From JABSSA01 sp039984715 (GTDB lineage: Bacteria > Pseudomonadota > Alphaproteobacteria > Rhodobacterales > Rhodobacteraceae): a stretch of DNA of 64,000 nt. The DNA lies in the NCBI GenBank assembly GCA_039984715.1, contig JBDWUA010000004.1:372001-436000 (forward strand), read 5' to 3'. The position numbers and the translations under genes were made by a program. Positions within the stretch are counted from its first letter, which is position 1; the number at the start of each line of letters is the position of its first letter. Shown piece by piece: positions 1 to 8,420 of the stretch. The notes under the pieces were generated by a model. That model did no database searches and was not told where the DNA came from. It saw nothing but the letters and a program-made list of their open reading frames with translations.

Positions 1-1
1 T

Positions 2-646
2 CGTGAATTTGGGTGGGTCAGCCAAACCTATGGCGACACCGAAGATTTGGACGAACTGCGCAGCAATGTCGGCAAAGTGTTAGACGATTCCCCGTTGTTT
101 AAGACGGCTTTCGAAATGCAGTCCCTGGCAATCAACAAGTCTATTTTGTTGGAAAGTACGGCGCGCGGATATCGCCATATAATCCTTGATCGCAAAGCCG
201 AGGTGGACCGTTTGCTGTCCCTGGAATTGGCGCGCGTCACAGGTGGTTGGGGCAAAATGGATGCGGAACGCATTTATGCCGAATACACATCTGGCGCGTC
301 GCAGATCGAAGAATTCGATGTTGATTGGCTAGTAGGCCATTTGGAATATTGCCGGAAAATGCGCACGAGCTTACAGCAACTTATGATTGAGGCGGGCATT
401 GCCCCTCAGGTGGTCTATTTCGAAGACATTTATTTAGATCATGATGCCGGCCGCCGCCAGATTGACTCTTTGATGCATTTTGTTGGGCTGTCGCCGGAAA
501 AGGTGCCAAACTACGAAGTGATTGTGGCTGATGCATTGACATATCAGGGCCAAAATTCAGCACGTATGATGAATTTGGTACCCAACATTGATGATGCGCG
601 CAGCAGGTTGAATAACGTTGATAGGCCGCACACATTCCATTTTTAA
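2..646 (+). CDS. Sulfotransferase-like protein, C-terminal part (cut by window edge)
   Basis: The reading frame is open to the left edge, so the N-terminus and the PAPS-binding P-loop are not visible. The visible part has the look of a Stf0-type or related sulfotransferase: a segment reading LDRKAEVDRLLSLELARVTG resembles the region where these enzymes bind the 3'-phosphate of PAPS, followed by a helical part and a typical late segment with VVYFEDIYLD. A TTG at 47 could be read as a start but the frame continues upstream without a stop. Such enzymes move sulfate from PAPS to a sugar or lipid. The next gene, on the other strand, is a glycosyltransferase, which suggests work on a surface glycan. 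Its stop codon overlaps the stop of that convergent gene by 4 nt. The family call is by eye and the substrate is unknown. Confidence 0.6.
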   Translation, partial: REFGWVSQTYGDTEDLDELRSNVGKVLDDSPLFKTAFEMQSLAINKSILLESTARGYRHIILDRKAEVDRLLSLELARVTGGWGKMDAERIYAEYTSGASQIEEFDVDWLVGHLEYCRKMRTSLQQLMIEAGIAPQVVYFEDIYLDHDAGRRQIDSLMHFVGLSPEKVPNYEVIVADALTYQGQNSARMMNLVPNIDDARSRLNNVDRPHTFHF

Positions 647-3600
647 ACAGGCGGTTTCAGTAACCCCAATTCGATCAGAGTATCGACGTTTTCGTATTGA
701 ATGGAGCCTTCAAAAGCAAAGCTGCGATTTTCCGGATTTTGCATCCGTTCTGCGTAGATCATGTATTCACGCGCACCTTCGTAATGTTGCTGGCGCTGCA
801 CTTCTTCCAGTGCACGGGCGTGAAAGTCAGGGAGGAATTTAAAGTGCAGCAACGCACCTGTTTCCGCGGCGACCTTGCACGGTGTCATTTCGTGAGTGGA
901 AGATAAGTATCTGAATTCACGCTCCCATTTCACCAAAGGGGCTTTTTGCATCGACATATGTGGCATGTTCAACGCGTGACGGTTATTCCAGAACAGCCTT
1001 GTTCGAACGCCGCCAGATGCGGTTTGACCGGGGCAGGCTGTCACTGCGTCGTACCAATAACCATCTCTGTCAAAACAATTAAATGTTTCGATCAATGATT
1101 GCCCAGGAAGATATGTCACTTCATCCAGACCTTGTTGGGCATACATATCGATCATTGTGGTGAACAAAGCTTGCGCTTTTTCAGCGTCCAGTCGGGCGCA
1201 TAACGTGCGTAACGCACCGGGTGTTTCACACCCCGAAAAGACTAAAATTTCATCTGCGTCGACTGTAAGGACCCAGCGCCCTTCAAGGTATGTGTTGGCA
1301 ACTTCATTGTGCCATTTCACACCATAGCGCGAGTCGCGATAATTCTCGTCTGTTTGCAGAACGGTGACGTCAAGAACTTCGGCAAAATACTCTAGCGTTG
1401 CATCATCAGACATGTTGTCGATCAAAAAGAACCGGTCGACACCAAGGGTCCGATAATATTCCGTGACCCATTTCAAGCGAGTGAATTCATTTCGGGCCAC
1501 GATGATGCAGGCAATCGCATCCTTTGGCAAAGGCTCTTTTGGACCTGATAGGTGACGAAACGGCGTTGGCGCACCCAACAAAGGAGACATGTCTTCTTCG
1601 CTTTGCAACAGCTTTGTCACGGCTGATCTTAAACGCATCGGGTTGTTTTGCGCAGCGGCGATCTGCATGCGCAGTCGATTGAAATTCCATGCATCTAGAT
1701 GGGAACGGGCCCGTTCAAGCAGTTGATCAATTCCGTCGAGCCGCCCAAGTTTCAAATGAGCCATGAGGGTATAGCGCCAGATTTCCCCCTTCAGTTTTTG
1801 CAAAGAACTGAGTTCATCAAACAGATCGACGATCTGCGACCAGTTTCCACGCGTCGCTCGATAATGCGCAAGCGCATTGACCAAGCCTTCTGGAAATGTG
1901 CTGGAAATATTGTATGCGCTGACCAAGGCATGGGCGGATATTTCGGAAAATCCAGTAAGAGAATGGTCGCGAATTTGGACACGAATGCTCAATTCCAAGA
2001 AATCAGCCGCTTCGACCGTCGACAAATCCCACCGAACATCGTCCATCAGGTCAAGAACAGATTGTACTTCGGTGAAATAGTTGCGCCACGCCAGCGTTTT
2101 GGCAAAGGCAAGCAACTGGCTGTAGTTCAGTTGACTGTGTAAGCGTTTGACTGTGTCGCACAGCGTTTTCATGTGACCTTGGTGCATAAGATCATCGGCC
2201 ACGCTGGCCACGTGAATAATGTCCTCAAATGACCCGGCCGCGATAGCAGAGTAGGTCAGTTTGAGAAAATCAGCTTGGCTAAACCGTTCCAATTGCTGAG
2301 AATCTGGCTGCTTTAACGCGTCCAACAATGCGTTGGTGTCTTGTTCTGCAAACAACCAGACAAGTTGATTGTCGTCTGGCAGTTCAAACTGATTGTCAAA
2401 GTTTAGATTGTCGATGTGTGAGCTAAACGGAGTATGCCCATTGGCCACAAGAGCGTCGATCAAAATGGACAATGCAGAAGAGAATGACGTCTGCGCCGCG
2501 TCAATCGATTGGGTCAATTCCGGCGTCAATGCAGCCATGAACGCGGGGCTTAGGGCGTCACGAAGTACGGTCCGGGATATGGCGATTGCGACGGGTTTTT
2601 CGTCTTTGCCAGTCAGTGATGCGAAATCTGCTGCTGTCGAACGTGCCAACCAGTCGGTGATCGAGGGATGCGAAACGTCTCTTCCTTCGATCAGGCAAAA
2701 TCGCGTCGTGCAGGACCCTCGCATTTCTTCGCGCAACAGCCAGATCAGTTCCCGAACGGATGCAGTTTCTGATCCGCCAAAATCTTGCAGACAAAACCCA
2801 GAAGGTCTTTGCGCCGCTGCGTTTTCTTGAAAATGGGACAAGTGTTTTACGGCGCAAAACGTTTGACGCGTTGGTCGGAACCATAATTGAGGATCGGCCC
2901 GTTCAAAGATGGGCAAACGTTGTTTGGAGTGTTTGAAGAACGCAGCCCAATCAGAAAACCGCCAGCTGTAAGGGGCTTGCCAATAGGCCAGCGTCAAGAA
3001 TTGCGAATCCACAAGTATGCGCCCCGCCTGCGCAACTATATTTTGACGCCCGTTTGTTTTCTGCGGCAAAATAAACGCCCAGCTCTCGTTCAACGCAAAC
3101 TCGCCATTTCCTGCAAACAAGAGAAACTGAGTGGATGTCCGTTTCGCCGCGTATTGCGTCAGAGCCCGCTCAATATTTTCAGGGATGTCGCCTTCTTGCA
3201 GGTTCATTATCAGGATGTGCTGATGATCCATGTCCGAAATGGACGCATTGATTGCGTCTTCTAGTTCAATTGAGGACGGATAACTTGATGCTTTTAGCAA
3301 GCGAATATCCGAGAGCATATGCTGACTTGCGTCCAATTCAGCAAGTAACGCGCTGTCCTCATCGGGGCCTATGATCACGCACCCAAACCGATGTTCATAA
3401 GCGGGCATGACAATTTGTTGGCTTAGTGCTGCGAATTGACGGAAGTTAAGCTCATTCTCAAAGCTTGTCAGATGTTGCGGAACTGTAGTTTCAAACCGCT
3501 TCACTCTGTCAAAAACGAAATGGTCACCAAAAACGCGGGCTGGATTCAGGCTAAGTATGACCTGCGCATCTTTTTTCAGGTTTAGGGACCACGGCCAAAC

Positions 3601-3846
3601 GTCCAAGACCAATGTTCCGTCTGCGATCAATTCGCGGCTACAGCTGAATTCTTCGCACCAGCTTCCATCGGGGCGTTGCGAGTTGACGACCAAGCTATCG
3701 CCTCCTCCACTTGGATGCTGTCTTAAAAACAGAGCTAGCATGCAGTTTGCTTCAGCATCCATCAATCTGACGTGGAAATCGTCGGTGATTTCAGGGAAGG
3801 ACAGAACAAAATGTTCGCCTGCGATGCCAAAATCCATACTGCGCAA
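643..3846 (-). CDS. Large protein with C-terminal family 2 glycosyltransferase domain
   Basis: A 1067-residue protein. The last 300 residues form a glycosyltransferase of the Glyco_tranf_2_4 type: CIIVARNE opens the Rossmann fold near residue 775, LIDNMSDDAT follows, and VDADE is the DxD-like metal and nucleotide-sugar site. The segment before it (roughly 530-770) is leucine-rich and helical and may be TPR-like. The first 500 residues match no family I recognise. The start is uncertain: TTG at 3846 has a well placed AAGGA upstream, whereas the first ATG (3837) lies too far from it. It probably adds a sugar to a surface polymer. Sulfotransferase genes lie on both sides. No signal peptide is visible, so it probably acts in the cytoplasm or at the inner face of the membrane. 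Confidence 0.75.
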   Translation of the reverse strand: MRSMDFGIAGEHFVLSFPEITDDFHVRLMDAEANCMLALFLRQHPSGGGDSLVVNSQRPDGSWCEEFSCSRELIADGTLVLDVWPWSLNLKKDAQVILSLNPARVFGDHFVFDRVKRFETTVPQHLTSFENELNFRQFAALSQQIVMPAYEHRFGCVIIGPDEDSALLAELDASQHMLSDIRLLKASSYPSSIELEDAINASISDMDHQHILIMNLQEGDIPENIERALTQYAAKRTSTQFLLFAGNGEFALNESWAFILPQKTNGRQNIVAQAGRILVDSQFLTLAYWQAPYSWRFSDWAAFFKHSKQRLPIFERADPQLWFRPTRQTFCAVKHLSHFQENAAAQRPSGFCLQDFGGSETASVRELIWLLREEMRGSCTTRFCLIEGRDVSHPSITDWLARSTAADFASLTGKDEKPVAIAISRTVLRDALSPAFMAALTPELTQSIDAAQTSFSSALSILIDALVANGHTPFSSHIDNLNFDNQFELPDDNQLVWLFAEQDTNALLDALKQPDSQQLERFSQADFLKLTYSAIAAGSFEDIIHVASVADDLMHQGHMKTLCDTVKRLHSQLNYSQLLAFAKTLAWRNYFTEVQSVLDLMDDVRWDLSTVEAADFLELSIRVQIRDHSLTGFSEISAHALVSAYNISSTFPEGLVNALAHYRATRGNWSQIVDLFDELSSLQKLKGEIWRYTLMAHLKLGRLDGIDQLLERARSHLDAWNFNRLRMQIAAAQNNPMRLRSAVTKLLQSEEDMSPLLGAPTPFRHLSGPKEPLPKDAIACIIVARNEFTRLKWVTEYYRTLGVDRFFLIDNMSDDATLEYFAEVLDVTVLQTDENYRDSRYGVKWHNEVANTYLEGRWVLTVDADEILVFSGCETPGALRTLCARLDAEKAQALFTTMIDMYAQQGLDEVTYLPGQSLIETFNCFDRDGYWYDAVTACPGQTASGGVRTRLFWNNRHALNMPHMSMQKAPLVKWEREFRYLSSTHEMTPCKVAAETGALLHFKFLPDFHARALEEVQRQQHYEGAREYMIYAERMQNPENRSFAFEGSIQYENVDTLIELGLLKPPV

Positions 3847-3962
3847 TTCGCTGTCCTTTTTAGAAGCGTGGTTGATACCAATATTGCCGAACTATCGGCT
3901 GATGAAGAACTTTAGCCACGGGCATGTGCAGGGTCCACGCTAAACTATGGCAATTTAGGTGG

Positions 3963-4628
3963 TTAGGGAGCTGCTTTGGTCAATCTGCGTGCAGCGCGCC
4001 GTTCCAGTTTCTGCATGCCCTTTTCGTTCAGTTCGTCCAAAGTGTCCCACAATGCATAATCTTCTTCGTAAAAAGCGCGCATTTCGTCTTGGAGATCTTC
4101 TGGAAAATCTCGGTCGTTTGGCAACTTGGACACATTGTGCTGCGGCAATCCGGGATCAACGCCAAGCAGCCGCGCAACGTCCGGATAAATGTCGTTGATC
4201 CGGTGATAGGGAATGATCAAATCTGCCAGGATATTGCCTTTTCGTCCTTGAAAAGCCTGAAGCTGCAAATGCTTGTTCCCATTCATTCGAACAATGTTCC
4301 AGTCCTGACGTCGCCAGAATGTTTCAAAGTCCAAGTCTTGGGGCAATGGGCTTTCGACCGCGTTGCCTTTGCGATAGCGGAACCAGGAATAAATCCAGTC
4401 AATTGGATCTCGCATCACGCCGAACTTAAAGAATTTCTGGCGTGCGTGATCGGGATGATTGAACAAGTAAGGATAGCTTTTTAGCACTTTTTGCAGCGGC
4501 ATATGCCGCCGCTCAGGAGTGCCAGAAGCGATGATGTCGCCATGCGGTAGCAATGCGTTTTCGATCGAAGTCGAAGCTGTTTTCGTATTCGCGACGAAAA
4601 TGAAACGCTTGCTTACTGAAATCAGCAT
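3963..4628 (-). CDS. Sulfotransferase family protein
   Basis: A 221-residue protein with the features of small carbohydrate-type sulfotransferases. FVANTKTASTSIENALL at the N-terminus is the 5'-phosphosulfate-binding loop for PAPS, with the Lys and Ser/Thr residues expected there. FGVMRDPIDWIYSWFRYRK is the 3'-phosphate motif (R-DP-S-like). I place the start at the second ATG because GGAGAAGG lies just upstream of it. The first ATG (4640) would place that Shine-Dalgarno sequence inside the gene. It most likely transfers sulfate to a polysaccharide or lipid made by the neighbouring surface genes. The acceptor cannot be told from sequence. Confidence 0.75.
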   Translation of the reverse strand: MLISVSKRFIFVANTKTASTSIENALLPHGDIIASGTPERRHMPLQKVLKSYPYLFNHPDHARQKFFKFGVMRDPIDWIYSWFRYRKGNAVESPLPQDLDFETFWRRQDWNIVRMNGNKHLQLQAFQGRKGNILADLIIPYHRINDIYPDVARLLGVDPGLPQHNVSKLPNDRDFPEDLQDEMRAFYEEDYALWDTLDELNEKGMQKLERRAARRLTKAAP

Positions 4629-4710
4629 ACCTTCTCCCATGTGTCGAGCTGGAGTTACCCTGATAGAGGGAAAAGCTCAACGCATGGTCTGAAGGTGTGC
4701 CAATTATTGC

Positions 4711-6924
4711 TTAGAAAATGTCGATATGTGCATCAAGTCCGCTGGTTGATGTCAAACCGCCCAAAGTCAGAATGTCTCCATCTCCGAAATCAAACGTCAC
4801 ACCGTCTTCACCGACCGTCGCAAAATTGGAAACGACGCTGGCGGCAGTATTCGCACCTGACCATAGATTGTCATTCAAGCGCAATGTGTCTTGGCCCAAT
4901 GTGAAGTCGGTAATGAAATCTTCGCTGGAATTGTTCTCGTACGAGAATATGTCCAGTCCTGATCCGCCGGTGATAATGTCCTTGTCTTTGCCACCATCAA
5001 GCAGGTCATTGCCTTCGCCGCCGTTCAGTTCGTCGTTTCCACGACCACCTTTCAGCGTGTCGTTTCCGCCGCCGCCGTGCAGTTCATCGCCTGACGAACC
5101 ACCATTGATGACATTTGCACCCGTGCCGCCGAAGATAATATCTTTCCCAGCACCGCCGCCGATTGTGTCATTGCCCGAAGAAGCCAAGATACTATCGTTG
5201 CCAGTCCCACCCCAAATGAGGTCAGCATCATCGCCCCCATCCAAAGTATCGTTGCCGTCGCCACCGCGTAGAGTGTCATTGCCTTGGCCGCCGTTCAGAA
5301 CGTCGTTGCCAGCCCAGCCACCGATGCCATCATTGCCTTCGCCACCGTCGGCAAAGTCATCACCGCCGCCGACCCACAAACGGTCGTGTCCGGTGCCGCC
5401 ATCGGCCGTGTCAGATCCCGCTCCGCCTTCCAGCGTATCGTTACCGGACCCACCTTGCAGAATGTCTTCACCATCGCCGCCATGCAGGTTGTCGTTTCCG
5501 TTGCCACCAACAATGGTGTCTGAACCTTCTTTGCCGGCAATGTCGTCAGAGCCGTCATTGCCCCAAATCGCGTTGTCAGCGGAATTCCCGGTGACAGTAT
5601 CGTTGCCAGATCCGGTTTTCAGATTTTCAATTACAGTGCCGCGCGCAATTCCAACATTGCCTGTCAAACCGCCAACGTTAGAGAAACTTTCCCCGTTTAG
5701 ATTGACGTTGTCGCTGTGCGAGCTGTAGCTGAAGTCGATCGTGTCGTTGCCACTGTGATCGAAGATTGTATAGGCGACGCTTCCACCATCAAAGATGTTT
5801 TGCGGATCCGTTCCTGTCGCGACTGAATCGAACAACGCATCAAGATAGGTGCCGATTGTTGAATCGGTCCCGCCCCAAACGTCATCACCAGCCGTTACCG
5901 TACTTTCGCCGTACAAATTCTGGATCGCCAAAATATCAACCATTTGGGCCGACGTGACATTGGCGTGGCTCGCGTTGATGGATGTGTTTTGTGATTGCGA
6001 GAAATACGACATCACCGACATTTGCCAGCTGTCTTCAGCAAAGTCAGCGTCATTGGCGTAATTGGCAGAGCCGTTGTAGCTGCCTTGGTGGCCTAGCCCA
6101 AGTGCGTGCCCAATCTCGTGAATGTATGTTTGGAAGGTATAGCTGCCGATATCCGATCCATAGCTGCTGATCCAGCTTGAAGAAACGTTGACTGACGAGC
6201 TTTGAATATCGCCGCGGAAATACGAGCTGGACGCGTATGCACCACTGCCGTCGTCTTCAAATACCATGCTGGCGCTGCCAGTGGTTTCGATGAATTCAAT
6301 GTCAGCGACAAGTTCCCATGCTTCCATTGCCCAGCGTGCCAATTGTTGGCCTTCCGCGGTCAAAGCACTCAAGTTCACTGTGATATCGTTGCTTGGTCCA
6401 GTATTGTAAGACCGGTCATTGCCGCCCCAATACCCGTCCGTCAGGAAGTTCGCCATTTGGTCCAACGTCGAAATCGGACCAGTATTGATGGATTCACCAG
6501 ACGTCACCGTAACGGCGTATGCACCAGTTCCGATGTGGAAGGCATAGGCCGAAACTTGAATATAGTAGTCGCCGCCAGTTGTTGTTTCCAACACGACCTG
6601 CGATCCGTATCCGTCGCCACTGTCATCGTCTTCATAAAGAATGCTACCGTCGCTACCGCGCACATACATGTACGTATCGTAGTAACTTTCGAGACCCTCA
6701 AGATCGATGGTGTAGCGCATGTTCGCTTCAAGGGTGACGCGAATATAATCATCATCTGAAGTGTTTGAACGGACGCCATTAAAGACGTCGCCGGGGCCCA
6801 TAACATTTGTCGTCGTTATCGAAGCCGAGGCAGTCGGATCTTCAGCTACGGCGGCTTGAATGACAGGGTCCACAGTCCAACACTCGTCAGTTTGGACACC
6901 AAGATCGGAGCATAGGGTACACAT
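4711..6924 (-). CDS. Secreted M10 (serralysin-type) metalloprotease with RTX repeats
   Basis: A 737-residue protein starting MCTLC, a start common to Rhodobacterales M10 proteases; in-frame codons upstream of it (to 7020) are probably not translated. Order of parts: a pre-peptidase C-terminal (PPC) type beta domain at about 28-143, then a metzincin catalytic domain with the zinc site HEIGHALGLGH at 269-279 and the Met-turn SVMSYF around 305. A long block of glycine-aspartate nonapeptides (RTX, calcium binding) covers about 436-658, followed by a short C-terminal beta region. There is no Sec signal; RTX proteins with a C-terminal unprocessed signal leave by a type I (ABC) secretion system, which is not in this window. 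Likely an extracellular calcium-dependent protease. Having PPC ahead of the catalytic domain is unusual for the classical serralysins. Confidence 0.93.
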   Translation of the reverse strand: MCTLCSDLGVQTDECWTVDPVIQAAVAEDPTASASITTTNVMGPGDVFNGVRSNTSDDDYIRVTLEANMRYTIDLEGLESYYDTYMYVRGSDGSILYEDDDSGDGYGSQVVLETTTGGDYYIQVSAYAFHIGTGAYAVTVTSGESINTGPISTLDQMANFLTDGYWGGNDRSYNTGPSNDITVNLSALTAEGQQLARWAMEAWELVADIEFIETTGSASMVFEDDGSGAYASSSYFRGDIQSSSVNVSSSWISSYGSDIGSYTFQTYIHEIGHALGLGHQGSYNGSANYANDADFAEDSWQMSVMSYFSQSQNTSINASHANVTSAQMVDILAIQNLYGESTVTAGDDVWGGTDSTIGTYLDALFDSVATGTDPQNIFDGGSVAYTIFDHSGNDTIDFSYSSHSDNVNLNGESFSNVGGLTGNVGIARGTVIENLKTGSGNDTVTGNSADNAIWGNDGSDDIAGKEGSDTIVGGNGNDNLHGGDGEDILQGGSGNDTLEGGAGSDTADGGTGHDRLWVGGGDDFADGGEGNDGIGGWAGNDVLNGGQGNDTLRGGDGNDTLDGGDDADLIWGGTGNDSILASSGNDTIGGGAGKDIIFGGTGANVINGGSSGDELHGGGGNDTLKGGRGNDELNGGEGNDLLDGGKDKDIITGGSGLDIFSYENNSSEDFITDFTLGQDTLRLNDNLWSGANTAASVVSNFATVGEDGVTFDFGDGDILTLGGLTSTSGLDAHIDIF
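4951..5619 (-). repeat. RTX nonapeptide repeat block in the M10 protease gene
   Basis: About two dozen in-frame repeats of the form GGxGxDxLx. At DNA level the block shows as GCC/ACC/GTC-rich tandem patterns on the + strand. It codes for calcium-binding beta-roll. Antisense frames through it stay open (proline-serine-rich) and are not genes. Confidence 0.9.
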
Positions 6925-7307
6925 AGGCAGAACTACTCTTATGTTTCTAAGGCAACTGGTCGTTAACAACTTGCGATTCCCAGTAACAGCAGGAACTTCA
7001 AATCGCAGGCTGAGTTGCAAAAAGCCGCTACAACTAGGGCGATCTTATGGCGGAATTTGGCGAACATTGGGTCATTCGACTTGCGACCTGATGACCACCA
7101 AGCTATCACGAAGGGTACATTCCGTAGCTTAAAAATACGTTAATCAATTGATAACAAATATTAAAATATAATTTCAGGCGTTAACTGGCCGCGAAAAATT
7201 GGGTTCAATGCAATTAAATAGCACTTCAATCACAAATTGCTGTTCTGGACGTTTCTTTTCTTCTATTGGTCAAAATGTCTGCCAGCACTGCATTCGGGGG
7301 AACGGTC
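6925..7307. other. AT-rich divergent intergenic region
   Basis: About 380 bases between the divergently transcribed protease and polysaccharide export genes. The stretch 7130-7250 is clearly AT-rich and includes the perfect palindrome ATCAATTGAT at 7143-7152, flanked by GTTA and AAC. I see no convincing gene here. It probably holds promoters for both genes. Confidence 0.5.
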
Positions 7308-8420
7308 GTGCATAGATTCTTACGATGGTTCGCGTTTGTTTGCTTATGTTCTGCTTTGTCTGCGTGCTCTCTTCCGCGAGGATCTGCGGTTCAAAATGAG
7401 ATTATCAAAGCTCAGGATGATGGTTCGGCAAGTTTTCAAGTTGTCCCTGTCGGTCGTGAAAATGTCCAAACTTTGGCGCAATGGCCTGCGACAGGCTGGG
7501 CGGGATCCTATCGTTGGTTCGATGCCAGTCGTGGCCCGTCTTCTCCGTTAATACGTTCGGGCGACAAAATTGTTCTGACGATTTGGGACAGTCAGGAAAC
7601 ATCGCTGATCACAACGCCAGACCAACGCAGCGTGACGATGCCAACAATGCAAGTGTCACCTTCGGGAACGTTGTTCGTGCCTTATTTGGACGAGGTCATC
7701 GTTACTGGCCTGACACCATCTGATGCGCGCCGTAAAATCCAAGGCGAGCTTGAGGGAATTGTACCATCCGCACAAGTACAGCTTAGCCATGAGGCCGGGC
7801 GCAAGAATACAGTCGACGCGGTTCGCGGGTTTGCAAAACCAGGAAGCTATCCGCTGCCGGATCGCGACTATTCGATTCTAACGCTTATTTCTCAAGCGGG
7901 CGGTATCAGCGATGCTTTGCGTAACCCCTTGGTCCGCGTGATCAGAAATGGTGAGACTTACGAAATCCGTGCAACCAACCTTTTGGAAGACGCAAAACGC
8001 AATGTTCTGCTGCGCGGCGGCGACAAAGTCGTCGTTGACGAGGACGACCGTACGTTCATCGCTCTTGGTGCGACGGGTACAGAAGAGCTGGTTTACTTTG
8101 ATCAGGAAAAAGTCACCGCGCTTGAAGCGCTTGCACTGGTCGGGGGGCTGTCTGATAGCCGCGCGGACCTAAAAGGTGTTTTGATCCTGCGAGAGTATTA
8201 CGCCTCAGCCGTGCGTGACGACGTGTCCGGGCCTAACAAATCGCAGGTTGTGTTCTCGTTTGATCTGACTTCTGCAGACGGGTTGTTCGCTGCGAAAAAA
8301 TTCCGCGTCAATCCAGATGATCTTTTGATCGCGAGCGAAAGCCCCGTGACATCCGCCCGTACGATCTTTGGTCTGATTGGTTCGGTCGTCGGTGTTGGAA
8401 ACGCGTTGGACAACAACTAA
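7308..8420 (+). CDS. Polysaccharide biosynthesis/export outer-membrane lipoprotein (Wza-like)
   Basis: A 370-residue lipoprotein. I choose the GTG start because it gives a normal 19-residue signal peptide ending in the lipobox LSAC, with a G-rich Shine-Dalgarno before it. The ATG at 7275 would give an overlong N-region and has no ribosome site. After the lipid anchor comes a polysaccharide export domain (around residues 85-170, with GDKIVLTIWD and SPSGTLFVPYLDEV), then two SLBB-type ligand-binding segments (GFAKPGSYPL onward, and IALGATGTEELVYF onward). Proteins of this family form the outer-membrane channel for capsule or exopolysaccharide. No Wzc kinase or polymerase is visible nearby. Its stop overlaps the stop of the convergent aminotransferase by 4 nt. 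Confidence 0.88.
   Translation: MHRFLRWFAFVCLCSALSACSLPRGSAVQNEIIKAQDDGSASFQVVPVGRENVQTLAQWPATGWAGSYRWFDASRGPSSPLIRSGDKIVLTIWDSQETSLITTPDQRSVTMPTMQVSPSGTLFVPYLDEVIVTGLTPSDARRKIQGELEGIVPSAQVQLSHEAGRKNTVDAVRGFAKPGSYPLPDRDYSILTLISQAGGISDALRNPLVRVIRNGETYEIRATNLLEDAKRNVLLRGGDKVVVDEDDRTFIALGATGTEELVYFDQEKVTALEALALVGGLSDSRADLKGVLILREYYASAVRDDVSGPNKSQVVFSFDLTSADGLFAAKKFRVNPDDLLIASESPVTSARTIFGLIGSVVGVGNALDNN

Noticed and set aside
4951..5619. Possible CRISPR or satellite DNA because of short tandem repeats
   Set aside because: The repeat is 27 bases in frame and codes for RTX nonapeptides; there are no spacers.
4718..5728. 336-codon open frame on the plus strand, rich in Ser and Pro
   Set aside because: It is the antisense of the RTX repeats of the protease; the pattern comes from the repeat, and no ribosome site is seen.
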